Positions 52,527 to 64,000 of a DNA stretch of 64,000 bases are shown here, one piece after another (within the stretch, counting starts at the first letter, position 1; each line of letters begins with the position of its first letter). The stretch is from Rotaria sordida. Taxonomy: Eukaryota > Rotifera > Eurotatoria > Philodinida > Philodinidae. A program made the translations under genes and the position numbers. Where the stretch lies: NCBI GenBank assembly GCA_905250125.1, contig CAJNOL010001035.1:20401-84400 (forward strand), given 5' to 3'. The notes under the pieces are model-generated. The model saw only the letters and a program-made list of their open reading frames with translations, searched no databases and was not told where the DNA came from.

Positions 52527-55500
52527 TATTTTGTGAACTTTTTCTTTTCTCAAGACAAATAAACAAATACAAAATCAAAGTAAATATGCTTCAATATCGA
52601 TATTGATAATTACAATTTCGACAAATAGGTTGTCGTTGGTAATTGAAATAATTGTAATTTAAATGAATATATCGAAATATTGTTAATGGAATGTAATGTA
52701 GACAATTAATTATGAGTAGGAGAAGAGATGATTTTTTTTCCTATATGAAAAGAATATATTCTATATTATGGACGAGTAATTTCTTTTTTTCTCCCTTTCT
52801 CTCGCTCTCTCTTGCTCCTTCCCTCTCTGCTGTTGATGTGCGCAATTAATTCTTATTCGATAAAAAAAGAATATCAATAACAACCAATCAGTACTGAGAG
52901 AACAACAAAAAGAAAAAGGTAATATCCGGGTTTTTTTTCTTTTTTCGAAAGATTATTCGATGAGTATTGAAGTTCTTATATCCTCGTCCTTTGACTTGTC
53001 ATAGTATTGAGGGACGTGTTAACACTTCGATAAAATAAATCTAGGATCAAACAGATTTTTAAGTAAAAAAAAAATATATTTCGAAAAAAGAAATTATACA
53101 AAAAGAAAAATAATATAGAGTTGGTGGGTTTCATTTTTTTTTCGTCTTTTTCTTTTTTTTTTATCATACTTTCATGGTCTATAGGCAATGTTGATTGACG
53201 AGGAGGTGTTTCTAACTTGCCAGGTTTGATTTATGGCATTTAAAAGCATATTTCTTTTTTTCTATGTTACCTGTTCGAAAGACAGATATAATTACCTTAT
53301 TTCGTTTGGTCCAACCATAGGCCACGCATGATCAAAATGCATTTATTATCGTTGACAGAAGTTATTATTGCCCCTTTTTTTTTCGATATCATGTTGTGTA
53401 TATGTATGCACCAAACAAAAAAAAAAAGAAGCAAAAGTAAACGCCTACGATTCATCTAAATATATTATTTTCAATGTTCATTCTTGCAAAGAGATGTTCA
53501 TTTGTATTGTAATGCAAATTAATTACAACACTTGTTAATTTTTATTGAGAGTTTATTGAATTGTTGTTTTGATCTTTTTTTTGTTCCCTCACACAATTGG
53601 AGAAGGATATTAAAAAAAAAAAGAAAAAAGAAAAAAAAAGAAAGTCTTTTTTCTTGCCTTTATATTTGTTAATACAATGATGACAAGACGGAAGTGATGA
53701 AAGATTTTGATAGGCGCACATAGACACATATTCCAAGAAAGAACAAGGTGGTACACATTATTCATTTGTCAGAAGAAGATGAATGATACTAAGCTTGTTA
53801 GAGATAAATCAGATAAAAACTTTTCTTTGTCTTATTATGCATGATTTCCTTCTTTTTTTTTCTTTATTTATTTGTTTATTCAGATTCTATCTTATTATTT
53901 CGGATATCCGGACGATGTCAGTTGCAATCAAGTTAGAAGTACTGAGAGAAATCTGGGTAAGATTAGATGAAAAAAATGAAGAATTATGCCTTTTCTATCA
54001 AGATTCTTTACAACAATACTTGAAAATTTTTAATATGAAAAAGAAATCATCCTGAAAAATAAAGCGATTTAGAGAGAAGAATGCTGAGAACGATTGCCCT
54101 TCTTCCAAAAGATTTATCTCGATTTTTCTTAGTAGAAAAGGTTTAAAAATGAGCTTCAAAACACGTTGTATGATTATGATCAGCTCCCTTCTTTGCCAAA
54201 GCACCCCCCTCCTCATCATAAAAGTCTTACATCCTTACCATTCTGAAGCTATAATGAACTGAAATATCCTGAAAAAAGTTGTAATTAACTATAGTTAATT
54301 CTTCATAAGTGCAGCATCAGATTCTTTATTATTCAATTACATACAAAAAACGAAGTAAAATAAAATTGTGTCTTTGATTTTTCTTTCAATATAAAAAGAA
54401 AGAATCAATCATTGTAAGTGTCTAGTCTAGTAAATATAAATCTACGAAACAATACTCTCTTTACAAGAGTGATCGAGCGGCACATAAACACAGTAAAAGA
54501 ATCTTGCAATATTTGCTCGTTGAATATTACTGTTCTTCTCAAAAGTGGCGGCATAGGGGTCCCGCCTTTGCTCAATGAGCCATACAATGTTGTGAAGTCA
54601 ACTTTTTAGCGAACAAATAATAACACCTGAAGAAGAGAAAGATCACATCTTCTATGTAAGTAGACACATACTTGACTCACTTTCTCTCTTTTCTAACAAA
54701 TGCAAGCGGCGTAATACTGATGTAACACAATTATATAGAGATACATGTATATATAGAGAAGAAAAATACGAAAAATGCCGCCTGTCAATCGATCACCAAG
54801 AAATCAAAATAGCTAACAGGCAATTTTTTGATCTCTAGAGTAACTGATCAAATCGAATGATTTCTTTCTTTTTTTATTTTATTTTATTTTTTAACTTATA
54901 ATCATCAATATCTATAAAACAAAAACAAAAAAAATAAAGATCAGACAATATTTGTCGGCTTTTAAGTTTTCATAAACAAGACAAAAACACTATGTTAAGT
55001 GTGGAATTAAATTAAATCAAATTAACAATATAATATATACATGTTCTTCTTTTAAATGTGTTATTTCGAGTCAATTGAGTGTAAGATTGAACAAGGTGTG
55101 TATATCTATGCTTCTGTGCATCTGGATGCCGATCGACAGTCGGGAATAGGCAAAATGAAAAATGATCTTTTAATGAGGCGAACATACAATTCTATAATTC
55201 TTATTTTGAATCAGTCAAGAAAAAAAAAATTCCGATAGATACATATATATAGACACACGCGTATAAATATTTATCGAGACTTGGGATGACAACGTAAGTC
55301 ATTATCATTTTCTCACTTATGTTCAGTAGCAGCATGCTCATCGATCATTTCTATCTGTCGTTTTTGAACAGCAGTATCTTCTTTTTCTTTTTAACAAAAA
55401 CGATTAAAAGAACATTGAGAGAGAGAGAAAGAAAAAAAGAAGAGACGAATCAGATTTAATCATCTGTATTTTTCATGAAAATATGTTTGTTTCAAAAAAA

Positions 55501-55850
55501 AAATGGTATGTGAAGACTATTAGAATAAGAAAGAAAAGAAAGAAAGATTAAAGGCAAAGGTAACCTCAAGAGAGGCTATTAATCATATCGACCTGTATAT
55601 TGTACGGTTGGAAGACGTCATCATTCAACAAAATGTATTGGCGGGAAAGAAAAAGAGACATCAAAAAAAAAAACGTGAACAGATATATCGATAAGTACTC
55701 AATTACTGTTGTTTTCTGTTGACTTTTGAAGTGAAAATTTAAAATAAAAAGTTGTTTCACTGACATGAAGGAACTTGTTTAGTACAATATCAACATTGAC
55801 ATTGGATTGTTTTATTTTTTCTTCTTTTGAATAGAATTGTCACACAATGA

Positions 55851-57404
55851 CAAAGGACGGGGGCGTATAAGCAATGAAAAATGGGCGGTTTAGAGTTCAT
55901 AGGCAATTTATTGACAATTCTTTCTAGAAAAGTGAGATGAGCTTTTTTATACTAAATCCAAGCAAAACTTTCAATATTGAACGCCGCTTTGAGGTGGAAA
56001 TATTGAGGATACTTAGTATGCTCTTGATATAGTCGTACTCATTTAGTATCTGATCAAAACGTAAAAGACTTCGGGGGATATTGGAAGCTCATTCTATTTT
56101 CATCAGGAAGAGCATTCAATTCTGCATCGATCCATATAAGAACCATTATTTTGAACGCACTATAATAGGGCTATAGAAGGATGAGGAGTGTATTGAGTAA
56201 GACTGCATTACATGCTATCTAACATTAATTAGGTCTCTTTCAAAGATTTGCCCATGTGAGTCGCTCTGGTTTATATACCGCTCGATAGAGGGAAGAAAGA
56301 GCTACAAACTGATATATAATACATGTGGTTTCTGACCTGGTCCTTATAGTTATACAGTCTGCAATAGTCGCAACCGGCAAAAACAGCATTTTTTGTCTAG
56401 TTTCGCTTAGTTTTTTATAAGACCAATCCGTATTTTTGGTCAGAAAGAATGATATATTTGAAATCAGCACTAAAAACTGAGTCGATCCATATGTTTTTCA
56501 AAGACGTCCGACGACTTTCATTTTTTCTTTAATATTTTGCCCTAGACCCCCTCAGGGATGTGGCTAAAAATGAAATTCATCAAAACATCACTTTCACTGT
56601 GAAAGACAAACTCTCAATATTCAAAACGCAAAATACATTCAATATAACAACTAATCAATTAGTAAAATCGCATTTCTAAGTAGTTTCATTTTTGGCTACA
56701 TCCCTGAGGGGGACTAAGGCAAAATTTTAGAGAAAAAATGAAAGTCGTCGGACGTCTTTGAAAAACATATAGATCGACTCAGTTTTTAGTGCTGATTTCA
56801 AATATATCGTTCTTTCTGACCAAAATGCAGATTGGTCTTATAAAAAACTAAGCGAAACTAGACAAAAAATGCTGTTTTTGCCGGTTGTGACTATTGCAGA
56901 CTGTATAACTCTAAGGACCAGGCCAGAAACCACATGTATTATATATCAGTTTGTAGCTCTTTCTTCCCTCTATCGAACGGTATATAAACCAGAGCGGCTC
57001 ACATAGACAAATCTTTGAAAGAGACCTAATTAATGTTAGATAGCATGTAATGCAGTCTTACTCAATACACTCCTCATCCTTCTATAGTCCTATTATAGTG
57101 CGTTCCAAATAATGGTTCTTATATGGATCGATGCAGAATTGAATGCTCTTCCTGATGAAAATAGAATGAGCTTCCAATATCCCCGAAGTCTTTTACGTTT
57201 TGATCAGATACTAAATGAGTACGACTATATCAAGAGCATATTAAGTACCCTCAATATTTCCACCTCAAAACGGCGTTCAATATTGAAAGTTTTGCTTGGA
57301 TTTAGTATAAAAAAGCTCATCTCACTTTTCTAGAAAGAATTGTCAATAAATTGCCTATGAACTCTAAACCGCCCATTTTTCATTGCTTATACGCCCCCGT
57401 CCTT
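55851..57404. mobile_element. 1.55-kb near-perfect palindromic fold-back element, family A copy 2
   Basis: The ends CAAAGGACGGGGGCGTATAA (left) and TTATACGCCCCCGTCCTTTTG (right) start two arms of about 750 bp that match closely all the way to a centre near 56628. Examples are GGGCGGTTTAGAGTTCATAG, AGAAAAGTGAGATGAGC, GACTGCATTACATGCTATC and CTAGTTTCGCTTAGTTTTTT, each present on both sides in inverse order. No transposase is recognisable. It is homologous in part to the element at 44265-45645. Confidence 0.85.
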
Positions 57405-57570
57405 TTGTGGGGGACGCATTGGAAGCGATCCTCTTCCATTCTGAAATATTTTTCGATTTTTCTCCATAGAAAACGTCCAAAAATGAGCCGATACGACCTT
57501 TAATAGGCTTCGAAACACGTTTTGTGACCATGATCACATCCTATGTCCCAAAATCCTGGATGTGCCACTG
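57405..57570. repeat. hAT-like MITE relative
   Basis: AAAACGTCCAAAAATGAGCC, GATACGACC and GAAACACGTTTTGTGACCAT match the interior of the element at 49279-49457. The right end reads GTGCCACTGG, a CAGTGGCAC tip in inverse orientation. The left end directly abuts the large palindrome and seems truncated. Confidence 0.55.
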
Positions 57571-57735
57571 GTTGTCATATACTTATTTAAGAAGATAAAT
57601 CTTAAAATAAAATGAATCAATGATCAATAATTGCAATGATTGGTCCTTTAGAAATATGATTCAGTCTGATGATATATGAACACAATAGATACGAATATAT
57701 AGATTAATAAAATATAACTTTACTGAAATTCAATA

Positions 57736-58130
57736 TGTACCATAAAACCTGCCATAGTGGACAGCTCCATATAGTGCACATTTCTCAAGATCTGATGTAT
57801 CATTTTGTTTTTGTTTTGTTGGAAATAAACCTCTCTATAGTGGACACCATCATGTAGTTCTATAGCGGATACTTTTGAGAAGTCGCAATGGTGTGCACAA
57901 AAGAGAAATTTTACTATATTTTAACAATTATTTATTTTCCAAGAAGAAAAATGCATGAAACGAGAAGTAACTAATTATTTTCTTTATTAATACCCTTCAG
58001 ATATCGAGAAAATGCATCTGTTTCTTGTAAAAAAAATCTTTACTTTTAGAAAAGATCTAATCGTCTTATAGTGGACACTTATGAAAAGTCCGAAGGGTGT
58101 CTACTATATAAGGGTTATACTATATTTATA
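57736..58130. mobile_element. Tigger-like MITE with ATAGTGGACA repeats
   Basis: The left part TACCATAAAACCTGCCATAGTGGACA is loosely mirrored by GTGTCTACTATATAAGGGTTATACTATA at the right. The phrase ATAGTGGACAC occurs three times inside. AAAACCTG-type tips next to TA recall the element at 8136-9115. Boundaries and family are tentative. Confidence 0.45.
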
Positions 58131-61100
58131 TTCATACTGAAATAGATAGTACATAAAGAATGTATAATTTAAGAATACGAATAATTTTGCATGAAGCTAT
58201 TGTCTAGAAGATTTTATTTTATGATTAATAGTAGACATCAATATTTCTCGGCAAGCTATAAAAATATTCAATCATTTTCTCACATAAATATGTCACTAAC
58301 TGTAAAATATTTATTATTATCTTTAATAATTGATTAAGTTTACAAGAAATATTTCGTATGAGATAAATAAAAAACATGAGTCTTCTCGAACTGTGAATCG
58401 TTAGATCATCTTTATATTTTCAGTTATTGTCCTATTCAAGATCTATTTTTTCAATAGTGTTTTTCAATGTTTCGTATAGTTATTATTCATCACGATGTCC
58501 AATTATTTTTGTATTTATACGATATATTCTTCGACATTATTGGATCGTATATTAATCAAGGAGAACATAGCAGACTTGAAGACTTTAAATGAATTCATAC
58601 GATTTCATCGACTTCATGGAGCTTCATGAGAATTCGAACAATTTCTAAGACTTTGAGAAATTTTAAGCATTACTTCATATTTCATGCGACTTCAAAATTT
58701 CATGAACATCCAAACACCACATGAAAAACAAATCTAAATTCATACATAACCAAATGGCTTGGTGATAACTGACAAACAAAGTTTGATCAACTGTCGCTAC
58801 ATTTTATTGTAGGACAGTGACGATCTGAAGCAGCAACATTAGGGAAGAGGAGAGAGCGAGTGTCATGATTTTTTGAAAAAAGGGAAAATATCTTTCTTCT
58901 AACAGAATGCAAAAGAGAATTTCAGCTCTGCTAGGAAAAAATAAACATTTCCAAGATCGGAGGGGGCGGACAGCTGTTACACCCCCTGATGGGATCATCA
59001 CTGCTTTAGGAATAAACAGTGTCAATAAAAAAAACATGCAATTACTAACTAAGACTTTTTTTTTGAGTTCAGACAGACTTGGACTTTTTTCCCAACATAG
59101 TAGTAACACTAAAAATTCATATTTTTGCTAAGGTAAAATTATCAAAAATAAGACAGGCTCATTAGTAAATACTGTAGAGACTATCTATCTGCAGAACTAT
59201 CAGATATTTTTCTGTTACACGTCTTCTTTGACACGTTTTGTTTTCTTAACATATGTGAAACAGTATGTGATTTATTCAATTCTTTTTGGTAATTTAGTGT
59301 GAATTGATCGTATTTCATAAGTTTCAGAAGTTATCAGCACCAAAGTCTCTGTTATATATCTACTCATGTCAATAAATAAAATGACGTCAATATTTTTGAC
59401 TGCTTAAGAATAATAAATTATGAAAAATATTAAGAAAGATTATGTTTTAAAGACCTTGATATGTCAACTTCAATCAAACTGTTTCTATATGTAAATGATG
59501 CACTCTTCAATAATTATCCTGCATGATAATATTAGAAATATTCACATCCAATTTTTGTAAATTAAAGAAAAGAAGAACAACTCGTGTCAGTTCTTTTATC
59601 TAATCGGTTCGTATTCAAGATCACAAATCATATACATGTATTTATCTTGAGTGAAAGGATATTAACATTAATATTAATAGCCCATATATCATTTTAAATA
59701 TGTGTTATGTCTAACACTTGTACAAGACATTTTATAGTAGATATTTATAAAGATCCTAATTAAAAATTTTCCTTTTTAAATAGAATTTAATGATTTCAAT
59801 TACAGTTCACGTGAAATGTATTTTGACAAATAAAAATGCAATGATTTTTTTCTAGCTGGTAAATTCAGTCAGTTGTCCAGTAATGATGTCATTTATCAAT
59901 AAGGATCATTTGTCTTTAGATGTAAAATATATATCATGAAATAGGAAAATATATGATCATAATTTTTCATTCCAAAGCTTGCAATCTATTCTTTTTACAA
60001 ATTTAAGTCATTAAATTCGATGAAAAAAATTATTTCAACTATTTTCTACATGTGCATAAATGTCACGTTTTTATTCAACAAAAAAATAGAAATTACTAAA
60101 TAAAGAACAAAAACAATTTAACTAAGAAAAAGACCCTTGAATTTTCAATTCCGGAAAAATCACGTTATGCTTTTTATAAATATTTAATATCAGTAAGGCA
60201 TTTTCTTTTATAATTTATTTATAGTTTCTATTTTAGTTGGCAATACATATAAAATGGTACTTCATCGAATGACAAAAATAAATTAACATAAAAGTATGCA
60301 ATATATATATATATAGAAAATAATATTTACTAAGTTAGTCAATGATTCACGAGTGAATCATTTTTATATTATGTAACTTAAGATTTGCTAAATTATAAAA
60401 ACTAAGTTTGATTTCTGTTGTGTTTAGCTTTTGAAATTAATAACTTTAATCATTCTTAATTACAAATTTAATTCTTCAGACTTTTTCCATTGATTAATAT
60501 CAGATTGTATAAGTCATTTCTATGTATATTAATTATAATTATTTTTACTTTTCTATAAAAATAGTTAATTATTATTAGTAAATTATGATCATTTTTTGTG
60601 AAATAATAATATTTGAAATCATTAATTTATTTTCGTTATAAATGAAAAAAGAACACCGAATAGATTGTAAAATTTGCTTATTATAGCAACAAGAATAAAT
60701 CTTGACTCATATGGGGGTGAGGACGATGATGCAAGCTGGTGTTAGTATGGTACGTTCTGACAATGCGTGTCAAGGACAGTTCTAAAAGAGATTATTACAT
60801 AAATGATGCAAACGTATTTTCTTCACAGAGAAGAGAAATAATATTTGTATATTGTTTATTTATATAAATGTGTATGTGAGGGCGAATCTTCAACATATCG
60901 ATTATTGGTGAGGAATTACTTTTCGGTTCTTATTGTATCCCGAGAGAATACTATTAATACACCGTACTATGCAAGGTCAGTACCATTTTGTAACAGAAAA
61001 AAAAATAACAAATTGGAATCATTGGGGCACGATTCATATGTGTATCAGATAGTATAACATAATCAAATATAAAAAGAATGGAATAATTTTGTTAGAGCTA

Positions 61101-62898
61101 TAACAGCATCTATACATGACCAAGCACTTATTTATTTGAATGCTACATAGTAATAAATGAGTAATAAAAGTATAGAACATCGCAGAAAATGCTTGTAAAA
61201 TAAAGATCTAGACTGAAACTCATTTTACCTTTGTTCACACTTCTTTTGTTAGTTTAATATTATATTACAATCGGTCTTAGTAGTAAGCTCGATGTGTGAC
61301 AAGTACGTTTGACCTTCAAGTGTTTATTTGTAGAGAGTAAGAACTATTAATCTTATTTTTTTTGCTTCACTAATCACGAATTAATGTGTGCTAGAATAGA
61401 ACAGTTTAATCAGTTAACGTATTATCTAAACAAAGTACTATTATTCTATCAATCGAGCTTTTATATTTAAAACTATTCCTGTTTTTTTTCTTGTTTGTGT
61501 TTATCCCTAGGTGTTTGAACAAGTCGATCGAATATGTGCGTATATATAAAGTTTTTTCTATATCGTGCTTGACAAAGCGAGAAGAATGAAGAAAAACAAC
61601 AAATTACACAAGAATGAAGCATGTTCCTTTTTTTTCCTTCTTCCGTTCTGCTGATAGCTGCATTCCATTACAATTCTTTTTCTTTTTTCTTTTTTGTATG
61701 TGTCTCTGTTTGTCTCTAAAACTTAGTGATTACATATCCTTGGATAGTTCAGTGAGTTTTTGCAAAGTAATAACAAAAAGCAAAAATTCAATAAATCATG
61801 TTATTAATTCTCTAAATAAAAATATATATATATATATATGAGTTTTATTTGAAAAAAAACCGTTTTAATTTGTTTTCATAACAGTTTTAATATTCAAAAT
61901 ATTTGATGACATTGAGAAAAGTATAACATATTTACTTGGCTTTCAAAAGTTACACTACACTAATATTCTTTCTTTATTTTCTTTTTTCTTATTTCTTTTA
62001 AAACTTTTAAGTAAATTCTTCATTGAAGCGAGTAAATAAATAATTATTTTAGTTTCTATTATTTCCTTTTTTTCAGTATAGAAAAGAAAATGCAAGTCAC
62101 GTATAGAGGAACCTACATAACCACGTCATATTTCTTGATGAGTTCTTTTTTTTTACTAGTTAATAATATCATTATTTTCTTTTGTATGTATGCATAATCC
62201 TTTTCATGCTCACTATGGTACATTAGTCTTTTAAAAATGCCAAAGTAATCGTATATAGCTGTTTTCTTGTTTTACACTTGATTTCATTTAATAGAACATC
62301 AATTAACTTGATTATTAGATTTATCGTAAAGATTATTGCTCTTCATTGTTACATAGTTATTTTTAACTTTTTCAAACAAATGTATTGTTTGTTCGTAAAT
62401 AAGTAGAGTTTTGTTTTTTTAAGACAAACTTTAAATATAACTATTATCTTAGATAATTAAAAATTACATTTGCTCGAATAGTTGGCTAAGATGAATAAAT
62501 ATTTCAAAAGGTACACATGGAACAAATTAAAACCTTGTGTTGTATATCATTATCTAAGAAGAAAAAAAGAAAAAGATTAATTTATCAACAAAAGAAAAAG
62601 AAACGTTTTCTTTTCTCAGACAAATACTATTAGTAATCGTAGACGCCTGGCGATCTTCCGCTAAACCTGTAGTGCATACTAATTTATCATTTGTCAAAAT
62701 AGTATATTATATAATGATATGTGATGAGAAATCATGTTCTTCTTTTCTCTTTTTTTCTTGTTGACTAAGTAAGTATAGAGTATGATTGTTAATTCATCTT
62801 AGAAACAAATGTAAATCTATTTGTTTCCTTAAACTAATGATATGCTATATTACAATTGATAATTCTATTATATTTTAGATCATTACAAAACATCACGG

Positions 62899-64000
62899 AT
62901 GTCTAATGTAAATAGTTCTCAAAATGAGATTATTAATAATACTATTAGTAATGGAACAACCGTTGGCATGGGTCGATCAGTTAGTAGTGCTCGTTTCCAA
63001 ATAGCTAAAGTATCTAATAATGATACAAATACAGAAAGTTCATTGGATAAAACAATTAGTATTCCACATAGTATGTTAACAGTAAAATTAAAAAAAAAAA
63101 GAAGTTATGATAAGATAATAATATTTATCCTTTCTTTTTTTTTATTTCTATTTAAATCAGGTTTATCATCAATTGTTCAACGTCCATCAATTCCCAATGT
63201 TAACAAAGTAAAAATTTTAATTGGAGATGATGACAGTGAATATAGTAGTATGGCATCTGGTTTCGGACGAACAATAGATATCAATGCTAATTGTACATCA
63301 ATAGATGATAAAAATAATGAAATATGTTCATATGATACAATTGATACATTACCACATATAGATCATTATAGAAATTTATTTTCAATAACATCGCCTGAAT
63401 CTAGAATACGGCCAACACTTGAAGAATTACATGAAACAAATAGTATAGTAACAAGACTTCGATTAGGATCAACAATTGATTTAAATAGTGATATGATAAA
63501 TACATTTGCATTGCAAACCGAACAATTATCACAAATTGAAATAAAATCAAAAGTCGAAATTGTGAAATTTGGATGGATTATTGGTGTATTTGTATGTTAA
63601 AAATAGTTAATTAAAGAAAAACAACAAAAAAAAAAGAAAATTTTTTGTTTTTGTTTATATTAGATTCGATGTGTATTAAATATATTTGGTGTTATGCTTT
63701 TTCTTCGTTTATCATGGGTCACTGGTCAAGCTGGTATTGGTTTAGCAAGTGTAATTGTTATTATTTCAACAGCAGTAACTGTTTTAACAGGTTTATCAAT
63801 GAGTGCTATTTGTACTAATGGAGAAGTTAAAGGTGGTGGAACATATTATTTAATATCACGTAGTCTCGGTCCAGAATTTGGTGGTGCTATTGGTTTAATA
63901 TTTTCATTTGCTAGTAAGAATTATTTATGAATAAATATAATTAATAAGATTTCGAATAGATGCAGTTGCAGCTGCAATGTATACAATTGGTTTTGCTGAA
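62899..64000 (+). CDS. SLC12: SLC12 cation-chloride cotransporter, NKCC/NCC type (5' part)
   Basis: Exons 62899-63070, 63161-63591, 63664-63913 and 63960 onward join in frame for 298 codons; the gene continues past the window. NKCC-type carriers move Na+, K+ and Cl- together across the plasma membrane and are activated by WNK-SPAK/OSR1 phosphorylation. The cytosolic N-terminus has an RFQI sequence ([11 protein letters not shown]), matching the RFxV/I docking motif of SPAK/OSR1, and [10 protein letters not shown] followed by RPTLEELHE, matching the regulatory segment before TM1. TM1-TM3 follow: [80 protein letters not shown]. The [21 protein letters not shown] block is diagnostic. An AG before 62880 suggests a spliced 5'-UTR. 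Confidence 0.92.

Larger units (their letters stand above)
52527..62898. other. 10-kb gene-poor region upstream of Hox3 and the cotransporter
   Basis: Divergent flanks of Hox3 (minus) and the SLC12 gene (plus). No supported coding exon. It contains a CT-rich tract at 52793-52829 near the Hox3 start, the 1.55-kb palindrome at 55851-57404, hAT-like repeat relatives near 54100-54240 and 57405-57570, a Tigger-like MITE at about 57736-58130 and simple TA repeats. A piece at 53883-53956 has good AG and GT signals and could be an untranslated exon. The size of the gap fits a regulatory landscape around Hox3, but this is inference. Confidence 0.45.

Noticed and set aside
52527-52553. Hox3 start at 52553
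   Set aside because: The codon is TTG; the first ATG in frame is at 52526.
53883-53956. Possible exon with CAG acceptor and GTAAGA donor
   Set aside because: No neighbouring exon continues any of its frames and no family is recognised; at most an untranslated exon.
57112-57333. 73-codon frame in the right arm of the 55.9-kb palindrome
   Set aside because: It lies wholly in the repeat arm, and the inverse arm carries stops; not a transposase.
58804-59131. Overlapping open frames on both strands near 58.9 kb
   Set aside because: Overlapping frames of similar length on opposite strands with no conserved motif; probably repeat-derived.

Overview
The window is an animal nuclear contig. It is strongly AT-rich, genes are interrupted by many 50-90 nt GT-AG introns, and the gene set is metazoan: Hox3, an NR2E-like nuclear receptor, P2X, QKI, EOGT, PKA catalytic subunit and an NKCC-type SLC12. 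Compact AT-rich genes with tiny introns, small terminal-inverted-repeat elements and an internal GTGTGG-type hexamer array fit a bdelloid rotifer such as Rotaria or Adineta. That assignment is inference. All exon structures below were worked out by hand from splice signals, reading-frame phase and remembered family conservation. No search was run.

Layout. 0-17 kb is gene-dense: two divergent ankyrin-type genes (ANKAR-like), a COA1-like mitochondrial gene carrying MAK16 nested in one intron, EOGT, a MYST acetyltransferase, and a P2X receptor converging on the MYST gene. 17-23 kb holds a decayed mariner with 240-bp inverted repeats, several MITEs and one unrecognised gene. 23-29 kb is a PKA catalytic-subunit gene on the minus strand with two alternative, phase-compatible first exons. 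32-37 kb is a Quaking/HOW STAR RNA-binding gene (minus) with two possible C-terminal ends. 38.7-40.4 kb is an unrecognised three-exon gene. 42-47 kb is an NR2E-like nuclear receptor (minus) whose large intron is filled by a giant palindrome. 50-52.5 kb is a Hox3 gene (minus) whose homeodomain is split over four exons, including a 6-nt and a 17-nt microexon. A gene-poor stretch of about 10 kb follows, and then the 5' end of an NKCC-type cotransporter (plus) that runs off the window.

The genes do not form one pathway. Several are signalling or developmental regulators (PKA, P2X, QKI, nuclear receptor, Hox3, NKCC), and these sit in the larger intergenic spaces and have the longer introns. Housekeeping genes (MAK16, COA1, EOGT) are tightly packed.

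The strongest non-genic signal is fold-back DNA. At least ten inverted-repeat elements of 0.15-1.55 kb lie in introns and intergenic DNA, and two of them (44.3-45.6 kb and 55.9-57.4 kb) are related near-complete palindromes. Most introns longer than about 250 bp that were inspected carry such an insertion.
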